NCBI RefSeq assembly: GCF_946479415.1 | Contig: NZ_CAMLFY010000081.1 | Span: 1 to 20,391 of the forward strand | Length of the DNA stretch: 20,391 bases | Source: an uncultured Shinella sp. | GTDB taxonomy: Bacteria; Pseudomonadota; Alphaproteobacteria; Rhizobiales; Rhizobiaceae | Direction of reading: 5' to 3' | Shown: positions 1 to 5,990 of the stretch, in pieces | How the letters are laid out: each line of letters opens with the position of its first letter | How positions within the stretch are numbered: the first letter of the stretch is position 1 | The notes under the pieces: generated by a model | The model's input: the letters and a program-made list of their open reading frames with translations, nothing else | Told to the model about the DNA's origin: nothing | The model's database searches: none | Made by a program: the position numbers and the translations under genes

Positions 1-134
1 CCAACGTTTTTGCCGTCATGGGCTTCGGTGGCAACGGCATCACCTTCAGCCAGATCGCCGCCGAAATCGTCTCCGCCGCGATTGCCGGGCATGGCGATGC
101 CGATGCGGATCTTTTCGCCTTCGAGAAGCCGTGA
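1..134 (+). CDS. FAD-dependent oxidoreductase, C-terminal end (partial)
   Basis: Only the last 43 codons are present (frame starts at base 3, stop TGA at 132-134). The visible peptide contains MGFGGNGITFSQIAAEIV, the Gly-rich segment near the C terminus of DAO-family (glycine/D-amino-acid oxidase-like) flavoproteins, which helps bind the FAD. These enzymes oxidise amines or amino acids and are usually cytoplasmic. The substrate cannot be deduced from this fragment. The gene begins outside the window. It is followed by 97 bp without a clear signal and then by the phosphoesterase on the same strand, so co-transcription is possible but not shown. Confidence 0.7.
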   Translation, partial: NVFAVMGFGGNGITFSQIAAEIVSAAIAGHGDADADLFAFEKP

Positions 135-231
135 CGGAACGCGATTCGGCTGTGGGATATTCCCCTTCCGTTGAATGGCAGCCTGTGAAAAGCCGCGCTA
201 TGCTCCGGCATCTGCAACCCTCCGGACGGTC

Positions 232-972
232 ATGCTGCTCGCCATTCTCTCCGATATCCACGGCAACCGCGAAGCCTTCGAGGCCGTGCTGGCAGCGGCG
301 CAGGCCGCCGGTGCGGAACGTTTCGCCGTGCTCGGCGATATCGTCGGTTATGGCGCCGATCCCGAATGGTGCGTCGAGACGGCAAAATCCCTGGCGGAAG
401 CGGGCGCGATCGTGCTGCGCGGCAACCATGACGACGCCATCGGCAATGCCTCCGTCACAATGAACCCGACGGCGACGATGGCGCTCGAATGGACGCGCCG
501 GCAGCTGGGCGCCGATGCCCGCGCCTTCCTCGCCGCCCTGCCGCTCAAGGCGCGCGAGGGCGATTGCCTCTTCGTGCACGCCGATGCCAGCGCGCCCTCC
601 GACTGGAACTATGTGCTCGACGCCAGCGATGCCGGCCAACATCTCGGCGCCTGCGAGGCGCGCGTCAGCTTCTGCGGCCATGTGCACAAGCCCGCGCTCT
701 ATTGCACGGCGCCTGGCGGCAAGGTCACGCATTTCTGTCCCGTCGCGGCGACGCCCGTGCCGCTCCTGCCGCAGCGCCGCTGGCTTGCCGTCATGGGCGC
801 CGTCGGCCAGCCGCGTGACGGCAATTCCTGCGCCGCCTTCGCGCTCTACGACACGGAGAGCGCCGAGCTGCGTTTCCTGCGCGCCGCCTATGATATCGCG
901 ACCGCCGCGGGCAAGATTCGCGCCGCCGGCCTGCCCGTCTCGCTTGCCGAGCGGCTCTTCGAGGGGCGCTGA
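232..972 (+). CDS. Calcineurin-like metallophosphoesterase
   Basis: This 246-residue protein carries the full set of calcineurin-like metal-binding motifs in order: DIHGN (D8, H10), GDIVGYG (D36), GNHDD (N65, H66), the single His of FVHAD (H116) and GHVHKP (H150, H152). It should be a cytoplasmic dimetal phosphoesterase of the YfcE/ApaH-like group. The substrate could be a phosphoprotein, a nucleotide or a phosphodiester. The ATG at 232 was chosen because the motif-bearing strand begins right after it. An upstream in-frame ATG at 175 would add 19 unconserved-looking residues, and neither start has a strong ribosome-binding site. Its stop overlaps the kinase start by one base (TGATG), which implies translational coupling and suggests that this enzyme opposes or works with the kinase. 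That role is inference. Confidence 0.85.
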   Translation: MLLAILSDIHGNREAFEAVLAAAQAAGAERFAVLGDIVGYGADPEWCVETAKSLAEAGAIVLRGNHDDAIGNASVTMNPTATMALEWTRRQLGADARAFLAALPLKAREGDCLFVHADASAPSDWNYVLDASDAGQHLGACEARVSFCGHVHKPALYCTAPGGKVTHFCPVAATPVPLLPQRRWLAVMGAVGQPRDGNSCAAFALYDTESAELRFLRAAYDIATAAGKIRAAGLPVSLAERLFEGR

Positions 973-2378
973 TGGTGAAGGGGCGCCTGAAACCCGGCGA
1001 CGTGATCGACGGCTTCGTCATCGAGGACATCGCGCACAATGGCGGCATGGCGCGCATCTGGCAGGTTTCCCGGCCGGATATCGATTGCCCGATCCTGATG
1101 AAGGTGCCGGTCATCGGCGAGGGCGACGATCCCGCAGCCATCGTCGGCTTCGAGATGGAGCAGATGATCCTGCCGCGGCTTTCCGGCCCGCATGTGCCGC
1201 GCTTCGTTGCCAACGGCGATTTCGCCACCCTGCCCTATATCGTCATGGAGCGCCTGCCCGGCACCTCGCTCTATCCGTTGCTCGAGCGCCTGCCGCTGCC
1301 GCCGGACGAGGTCGCTGCCATCGGCGCCAAAGTCGCGGTCGCGCTCGATTCGCTGCACCGGCAGAATGTCGTGCATCTCGACCTCAAACCCTCCAACGTC
1401 ATGTTCCGCGAGAGCGGCGAGGCCGTGCTGATCGATTATGGTCTCGCCCGTCATATCCATCTGCCGGACCTGATGGACGAGCAGTTCCGCCTGCCCTACG
1501 GCACCGCGCCCTATATGGCGCCCGAACAGGTGCTCGGCACGCGCAGCGATTTCCGCAGCGATCTCTTCGCGCTCGGCGTCATGCTCTATTTCTTCGCGAC
1601 CGGCGAGCGCCCCTTCGGCGATCCGCAGCGGCTGAAGGGCCTGAAACGCCGGCTCTGGCGCGATCCGCTGCCGCCGCGCGCCCGCAACGGCGCGATCCCG
1701 CTGGCGCTACAGGAGATCATCCTGCGCTGCCTGGAGGTGAACCCCGCCTGGCGCTATCCGAGCGCGGCACAGCTCGCGCTCGACTTGCAGGACCTGTCCG
1801 CCGTCAAGCTCACCGCACGCGCCGAGAAGATGAAGCGCGACACCTTCGGCACCGTGCTGCGCCGCCGCTTCAATCCGGTGCCGATCGAGACCGTGAAGCC
1901 GCAGACGGCCGAAGCGCAGCTTGCCAATGCGCCGATCGTCGCCGTCGCGATCAACCTTTCCGGCAGCACGCCGGAGCTGGACGAGGCAAAACGCCGGACG
2001 GTCGCGCGCATCATCGAGAACACGCCGGATGCCCGCATCGCCTGCCTCAACGTATTGAAGATCAACCGCATCGCGCTCGACACCTCCCTCGACGAGGAAG
2101 GCCGCAACAAACATGTCATGCGGCTGGTGGAACTGCGCGCCTGGTCGACGGGCCTGCCGACACCCGGCGGCGGCATCACCTTCCATGTGCTGGAGGCCGT
2201 CTCGCCGGCCGATGCCATTCTCGCCTATGCCCGCGAAAACTATGTCGACCATATCGTGATGGGTGCGCGCGCCGAATCGGCCATGCGCTCCATGCTCGGC
2301 AGCGTTTCCGGCGAGGTGGCGGCGCATGCGCCCTGCACCGTCACCGTGGTGCGCAACCGCACGCGGCCGGAAGACTAG
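972..2378 (+). CDS. Ser/Thr protein kinase fused to a universal stress protein (UspA) domain
   Basis: The protein has 468 residues. Residues about 12-275 are a Hanks-type kinase: Gly-rich loop AHNGGMARIW (21-30), catalytic Lys in ILMKV (K44), alphaC acid near E61-E63, catalytic loop HLDLKPSN (135-142, base D137), DYG in place of DFG (155-157), and APE (183-185). Arg is missing before the catalytic Asp, so it is a non-RD kinase. Residues about 319-461 form a UspA-like domain ending in MGAR (430-433), GSVS (443-446) and APCTVTVVR, which resembles the nucleotide-binding signature. There is no transmembrane segment, so it is probably soluble. The USP half may sense ATP or stress and tune the kinase (inference). 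The gene is coupled to the upstream phosphoesterase and ends convergently on the GlxA-type regulator, their stop codons sharing CTAG at 2375-2378. Confidence 0.88.
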   Translation: MVKGRLKPGDVIDGFVIEDIAHNGGMARIWQVSRPDIDCPILMKVPVIGEGDDPAAIVGFEMEQMILPRLSGPHVPRFVANGDFATLPYIVMERLPGTSLYPLLERLPLPPDEVAAIGAKVAVALDSLHRQNVVHLDLKPSNVMFRESGEAVLIDYGLARHIHLPDLMDEQFRLPYGTAPYMAPEQVLGTRSDFRSDLFALGVMLYFFATGERPFGDPQRLKGLKRRLWRDPLPPRARNGAIPLALQEIILRCLEVNPAWRYPSAAQLALDLQDLSAVKLTARAEKMKRDTFGTVLRRRFNPVPIETVKPQTAEAQLANAPIVAVAINLSGSTPELDEAKRRTVARIIENTPDARIACLNVLKINRIALDTSLDEEGRNKHVMRLVELRAWSTGLPTPGGGITFHVLEAVSPADAILAYARENYVDHIVMGARAESAMRSMLGSVSGEVAAHAPCTVTVVRNRTRPED

Positions 2379-3334
2379 GAGCGGAAACGCTTGCGATAAT
2401 CGCCCGGCGTAAGCCCGACGATGCGGCCAAAAACCTTCCGGAAGGCGCCGGGATCGTTGTAGCCGACGTCGACGGCGACGCTGTCCACCGAGCGGGTGGT
2501 GAACTGCAACAGCTCCTGCGCCTTGGCGACGCGCAGGCGCTGGCAGTAATCCGAGGTCGTCAGTCCCGTCGCCTTGCGGAACCGCCGCAGAAACGTCCGC
2601 TCTTCCAGCCCCGCCTGCGCGGCCAGCACATCAATTGCGGTTTCCCGCGCCTCGTTCGCCTGAAGGAAATGCTGCACCTTGAGGATCGCCGCATCGCCAT
2701 GCAACAGGCGCGGCGAGAAGGTGCTGTAGTAGCGCTGCTCGCGGCCGGGCGGATCGACGACGAACTGCCGGGCGACCTCCAGCATGATCGTCGGCCCGAG
2801 AAAGCGGTCGATCAATTTCAGCCCGAGATCGACCCATGCCATCACGCCGCCGGCCGTGACGATATCGCCGTCCTCGCTGAGCAGCCGGTCCGTATCGACG
2901 GTCACGTCGGGAAAACGCAGTTCGAAGGTTTCGGCAATCGCCCAGTTGGTGGTGATCGTGCGGCCGGAGAGCAGTCCCGTCTCCCCGAGCAGAAAGGCAC
3001 CGGCGCAGATCGAGGCGAGCTGGATGCCGGACGCGTGGCATTCACGCAGCCATTCGGCAAAGGGCGCCGCCTCCTCGCGCAGGATCGCATCGCCAAGCGC
3101 CGGCGGCAGCACCAGAACGGCCGGCTGCGCGGCCGCATCCGTCGTATCGCTGGCATCCGTCCGCACCGGCCTGCCGTCCTCCAGCCGCCAATGGCTGACG
3201 CGGATCTTCGCCCCCGCCCCGCATTTCCGCTGCGCCATATGGGTCGCCGAATTGAAGAGGTCGGTCATGCCAAGCACGGCCGCCATCTGCGCGCCGGGAT
3301 AGATCACCAGTCCGATTTCGGCCGAGGAGACCAT
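2375..3334 (-). CDS. GlxA-family AraC-type transcriptional regulator (DJ-1/PfpI + AraC)
   Basis: The protein has 319 residues, the normal length for GlxA-type regulators. Residues 5-190 are a DJ-1/PfpI-like (class I glutaminase-like) ligand domain with the nucleophile-elbow segment SICAGAFLLGETG (C110). Residues about 220-318 are an AraC DNA-binding domain with two helix-turn-helix units (about 234-258 and 282-308, including the conserved SVAVDVGYNDPGAFRKVFGR). The frame is open upstream for another 191 codons. The ATG at 3334 was preferred because the family domain starts there and the upstream extension reads antisense through the hydrolase gene. It is transcribed divergently from the isochorismatase-fold hydrolase 96 bp away, which makes that gene the likeliest target. 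The effector is unknown. Confidence 0.9.
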   Translation of the reverse strand: MVSSAEIGLVIYPGAQMAAVLGMTDLFNSATHMAQRKCGAGAKIRVSHWRLEDGRPVRTDASDTTDAAAQPAVLVLPPALGDAILREEAAPFAEWLRECHASGIQLASICAGAFLLGETGLLSGRTITTNWAIAETFELRFPDVTVDTDRLLSEDGDIVTAGGVMAWVDLGLKLIDRFLGPTIMLEVARQFVVDPPGREQRYYSTFSPRLLHGDAAILKVQHFLQANEARETAIDVLAAQAGLEERTFLRRFRKATGLTTSDYCQRLRVAKAQELLQFTTRSVDSVAVDVGYNDPGAFRKVFGRIVGLTPGDYRKRFRS

Positions 3335-3362
3335 GTCACTTTCACCCTTGATTATGTCGGTA

Positions 3363-3375
3363 TCGCCAATGGCGA
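3363..3375. promoter_or_regulatory. Candidate operator palindrome between glxA-like regulator and hydrolase
   Basis: TCGCCA-a-TGGCGA is a perfect 6+1+6 palindrome in the 96-bp divergent region. It could be bound by the neighbouring regulator. AraC-type proteins more often use direct repeats, so this is weak evidence. Confidence 0.25.
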
Positions 3376-3430
3376 GAGATGGCAGGATGGAGGAAGAATG
3401 TCCATGACACCAACCGAGGAAGGATTTGCC

Positions 3431-3976
3431 ATGAGCAAACGCGCCGTCATCATCGTCGATCTCCAGAAGGATTATCTCGCCACCGGCAGCTTCGCGCTTG
3501 ATGGCATCGACGCCGCCGCCGACAATGCCGCCCGCGTCGTCGCTGCTGCCCGCAGCCGCGGCGACACGATCGTCCACGTCCATCACGTCTCGCTGGAAGC
3601 CGATTCGCCGCTCTTCGCGCCCAACACCGATGGCATCAACCCGATCGCCGCCGTAAAGCCGGAAGCCGGCGATACCGTCGTGATCAAGAACTACCCCAAC
3701 TCCTTCCGCGACACCGTTCTTCAGGACACGCTGAAGGCCGGCGGTATCGAGGAAGTCGTCGTCGTGGGCGCCATGAGCGACGTCTGCATCGACGCCACCG
3801 CCCGCGCCGCCGCCGATCTGGGGTATGACCTGACGGTGGTGCACGACGCCTGCGCCACCCGCGACAAGGCGTTCGGCGATTCGGTCGTGCCGGCCGCCCA
3901 GGTGCACGCCACCATCATGTCGGCGCTGGAATTCGGCTACGGCAAGGTCACGACGACGGCGGAATATCTGTCGTAA
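3431..3976 (+). CDS. Isochorismatase-fold cysteine hydrolase
   Basis: This 181-residue cytoplasmic protein has the cysteine-hydrolase triad of the isochorismatase-like fold: D10 in VIIVDLQKDY, K86 in VIKNYPNSF, and C119 in GAMSDVCIDATARAA, preceded by the usual cis-peptide segment. Family members hydrolyse nicotinamide, N-carbamoyl compounds, ureidoacrylate, isochorismate or related substrates. The substrate here cannot be assigned. It has no nicotinamidase-type metal-binding His set that I can recognise. The ATG at 3431 has an excellent ribosome-binding site (GAGGAAGG, 3416-3423). Divergence from the GlxA-type regulator suggests that the regulator controls it. A hairpin follows the stop at 3989-4020. 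Confidence 0.88.
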   Translation: MSKRAVIIVDLQKDYLATGSFALDGIDAAADNAARVVAAARSRGDTIVHVHHVSLEADSPLFAPNTDGINPIAAVKPEAGDTVVIKNYPNSFRDTVLQDTLKAGGIEEVVVVGAMSDVCIDATARAAADLGYDLTVVHDACATRDKAFGDSVVPAAQVHATIMSALEFGYGKVTTTAEYLS

Positions 3977-3988
3977 AGCGCCCTCTTT

Positions 3989-4020
3989 TCATCCCCTCTG
4001 CTTTTCTGCGGAGGGGATGA
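3989..4020 (+). terminator. Hairpin terminator after the hydrolase gene
   Basis: A perfect 10-bp stem (TCATCCCCTC with GAGGGGATGA) encloses a 12-nt loop and starts 12 bases after the stop codon. No T-run follows, so termination may be weak or factor-assisted. Confidence 0.6.
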
Positions 4021-4027
4021 GCGCCGC

Positions 4028-4045
4028 CCGTCATTCCCCTGTCAT
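4028..4045 (+). promoter_or_regulatory. Putative Pho box (PhoB-binding site) upstream of the glycosyltransferase
   Basis: CCGTCAT (4028-4034), a 4-base spacer and CTGTCAT (4039-4045) form an 11-bp-period direct repeat. It matches the known Pho-box layout of two CTGTCAT heptamers at 13 of 14 positions. The spacer (TCCC) is less AT-rich than usual. It lies 78 bp before the glycosyltransferase ATG, and no convincing -10 hexamer is seen at the usual distance. A competing reading is the palindrome TGTCA-TG-TGACA at 4040-4051, which overlaps it. Confidence 0.6.
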
Positions 4046-4123
4046 GTGACAATGGTGTTCCTTCGCGCGTGAATGCACCCCGGCCGCCGCTCGGAAGCGC
4101 GGCGCCTTTCGGAGACTGCGTGA

Positions 4124-5275
4124 ATGGACATGGCTCAGGCCTTCGCCCTCGCTTCGGGCGCTCTCGTCGCGACCAATTTCGCGAGCATCCTCATTGCCGG
4201 CAAGCGGCTGGATGCCACGGGCGCTCCGCCGCCGGACCTGCGCAAGAAACCGCCGGTCTCCATTGTCATTCCCGTTCGCGGCATCGAGAACTTTACCGGC
4301 GAAACGCTGGAGCGGGCCTTCCGTCTCTCCTGGCCGCGTTATGAGTTGCTGTTCTGCGTCGCCCACGGCAACGATCCCATCATCCCGCTCATCGAAAAGA
4401 CCGCAGCCGCCCATCTGGAAATCGAGATGCGCATCCTCATCGGCGACGACCGCATCAGCGCCAATCCAAAGCTGAACAATTGCGTGAAGGGTTGGCAGGC
4501 TGCGCAGTATGATTGGGTGATCCTCGCCGATTCCAACGTGCTGATGCCGGCGGATTACATCCAGCATCTCATGGGCAGCTGGCGCAGCACAACCGGCCTC
4601 GTCTGCTCCACGCCGCTCGGCTCGCGGCCGGAGGGTTTCTGGGCGGAGGTGGAATGCATGTTCCTCAACACCCAGCAGGCGCGCTGGCAATATGCCGGCG
4701 AGGCCGTCGGGCTGGGCTTTGCGCAGGGCAAGAGCATGCTGTGGTACAAGCCGATGCTCGATGCGAACGGCAGCATCCATGCGCTCAATGCCGAAATCGC
4801 CGAGGACGCCGCCTCCACCAAGCTGGTGAGCCGGCTCGGCCTGAAGGTCCATCTCGTCTCCGCCCCGTTCGAGCAGCCGCTCGGCCGCCGCACGGAACAG
4901 GAAATCTGGTCGCGTCAGGCCCGCTGGTCGCGTCTGCGCCGCGTCACCTTTCCGAGCTTCTTCGCGCCGGAAATTCTGCTTGGCGTGCTGCCGCCCTTGC
5001 TGCTCGCGCTTGTCGCCGTGGCGCTGGGCGAGATGACGCTCCTGCCCGCCGTCCTCATGGTGCTTGCCGGCATCTACCTGCCGGAACTCGCCCTTGCGCG
5101 CTCCAAGGGCTGGCATCTGTCGCGCTGGTCCGTCCCGGCCATGATGGCGCGCGACATCATGATGCCGGCCATCTGGCTGCGCGCCTGGATCGGCGGCAAT
5201 ATCGACTGGCGCGGCAACACGATGACGATCGGCACGACTGCCTCCGAACTGAAGGAAGCACCGGCGGGTTCCTGA
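4124..5275 (+). CDS. GT21-like (ceramide glucosyltransferase-type) membrane lipid glycosyltransferase
   Basis: The protein has 383 residues. A short N-terminal hydrophobic segment (about 8-25) precedes a GT-A catalytic domain: VSIVIPVRG (45-53), D84 in the GND segment, D136 in ADSNVLMPADYI, the ED pair at 227-228, and RQARW (264-268), an (R/Q)xxRW motif. Two or more C-terminal membrane helices follow (about 283-320 and 337-355). This layout matches the GT21 family, which glycosylates ceramide or diacylglycerol from UDP-sugars at the cytoplasmic face of the inner membrane. Agrobacterium has a related enzyme described as making glucosyl- and glucuronosyl-diacylglycerol under phosphate starvation. 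The Pho box upstream supports that kind of role here, though orthology is unproven. GGAGA at 4111-4115 is the ribosome-binding site. It ends 6 bp from the convergent tetR-type gene. Confidence 0.85.
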   Translation: MDMAQAFALASGALVATNFASILIAGKRLDATGAPPPDLRKKPPVSIVIPVRGIENFTGETLERAFRLSWPRYELLFCVAHGNDPIIPLIEKTAAAHLEIEMRILIGDDRISANPKLNNCVKGWQAAQYDWVILADSNVLMPADYIQHLMGSWRSTTGLVCSTPLGSRPEGFWAEVECMFLNTQQARWQYAGEAVGLGFAQGKSMLWYKPMLDANGSIHALNAEIAEDAASTKLVSRLGLKVHLVSAPFEQPLGRRTEQEIWSRQARWSRLRRVTFPSFFAPEILLGVLPPLLLALVAVALGEMTLLPAVLMVLAGIYLPELALARSKGWHLSRWSVPAMMARDIMMPAIWLRAWIGGNIDWRGNTMTIGTTASELKEAPAGS

Positions 5276-5281
5276 CCCGAC

Positions 5282-5872
5282 TCACGCTCTCGCGCGCAGG
5301 CCGTCCAGCACGGTGCGGAAGCCGCGCACGGCGCGCCTGGACGTATCTTCCGGATCGTCCGAATTTGCGATCCAGAGCGCCGCATGGCTGCTGGCGCCAT
5401 TGATCAGGCGGGCGGCGGCCTCTGTATCGATCTCGGCCATCGTTCCCTCCGCCTTCAGCTGGTCGATGCTGCGGCTGAGGGCGGCGATACAGCCGCGGCT
5501 TGTCGGCCATTGCGAGACGTCGCCCAGCACCGCCGGTCCGTCGCGGAACATGATGCGCTGGATTTCCGGCTCCAGCGCCATTTCGATATAGGCGACGCAC
5601 TCATCGACAAAACCCTGCCAGCGGTTGGGCGCGGCGGCCGAGATGCGGTTGAGCCGCACCGTCATTTCCGCATCGATTTCGCGCATCACGGCCTGGAGCA
5701 GCCCCTTCTTGTCGCCGAAATGATGGTAGAGCGCGCCGCGCGTCAGCCCGGCACTTGCGGTAAAATCATCCATGGACGCATCGGCATAGCCGACCGCACC
5801 GAAGGCCTGGCGGCCGGCGGCGATCAGCTTTGCCCTTGTTTCGGCAATCATTTCCTCGCGCGGTTTGCGCAT
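5282..5872 (-). CDS. TetR/AcrR-family repressor, probably of the adjacent exporter
   Basis: The protein has 196 residues, a standard TetR length. The N-terminal DNA-binding domain (about 8-60) shows a clear helix-turn-helix at 34-53, ending in TRGALYHHFGDKKGLL, the most conserved part of the family. The remaining helical domain would bind an inducer and dimerise. Tryptophans at 104 and 122 and the acidic patch after residue 160 lie in this ligand half, and the ligand is unknown. It is divergent from an MFS exporter, and its own promoter and that of the exporter share three copies of a palindrome. This fits autoregulation and repression of the pump until a toxic compound binds. It converges with the glycosyltransferase gene with a 6-bp gap. 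Confidence 0.93.
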   Translation of the reverse strand: MRKPREEMIAETRAKLIAAGRQAFGAVGYADASMDDFTASAGLTRGALYHHFGDKKGLLQAVMREIDAEMTVRLNRISAAAPNRWQGFVDECVAYIEMALEPEIQRIMFRDGPAVLGDVSQWPTSRGCIAALSRSIDQLKAEGTMAEIDTEAAARLINGASSHAALWIANSDDPEDTSRRAVRGFRTVLDGLRARA

Positions 5873-5899
5873 GGCAACTCCTATTCACATACGTCGCGT

Positions 5900-5928
5900 A
5901 TTTTATTTGACATACGCCTCGTATGCAA
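5900..5928 (-). promoter_or_regulatory. Promoter of the tetR-type gene
   Basis: On the minus strand, TTGCAT (5928-5923), a 17-bp spacer and TAAAAT (5905-5900) form a good sigma-70 promoter. It sits 28 bp before the start codon and overlaps operators 1 and 2. Confidence 0.65.
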
Positions 5929-5935
5929 CTATTTC
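5907..5935 (+). promoter_or_regulatory. Promoter of the MFS exporter gene
   Basis: A perfect -35 TTGACA (5907-5912) is separated by 17 bp from TATTTC (5930-5935). The -35 lies inside operator 2, and the expected start of transcription falls in operator 3, so a bound repressor would block it. Confidence 0.65.
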
Positions 5936-5990
5936 CTGAACATACGCCACGTATGTAAGTGGTGGAACCGCCCGTTTACAGGAGCAGGCC

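Larger units (their letters stand above)
5888..5955. promoter_or_regulatory. Three tandem TetR-type operators CATACGnnnCGTATG
   Basis: Three 15-bp palindromes lie between the divergent tetR-type and MFS genes: 5888-5902 (last base mismatched), 5911-5925 and 5941-5955 (both perfect). Their centres are 23 and 30 bp apart. They overlap the -35/-10 elements of both promoters, as expected for a repressor that shuts off both genes. Confidence 0.85.

Noticed and set aside
175..231. The longer start of the phosphoesterase at 175
   Set aside because: It adds 19 residues before the first beta-strand of the fold without a ribosome-binding site. The ATG at 232 starts directly at the motif.
515..3976. 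A 1153-codon open frame on the plus strand across the phosphoesterase, kinase, regulator and hydrolase
   Set aside because: Only its last 181 codons encode a recognisable protein (the hydrolase). The rest is Arg/Ala/Pro/Ser-rich out-of-frame reading of real genes in high-GC DNA.
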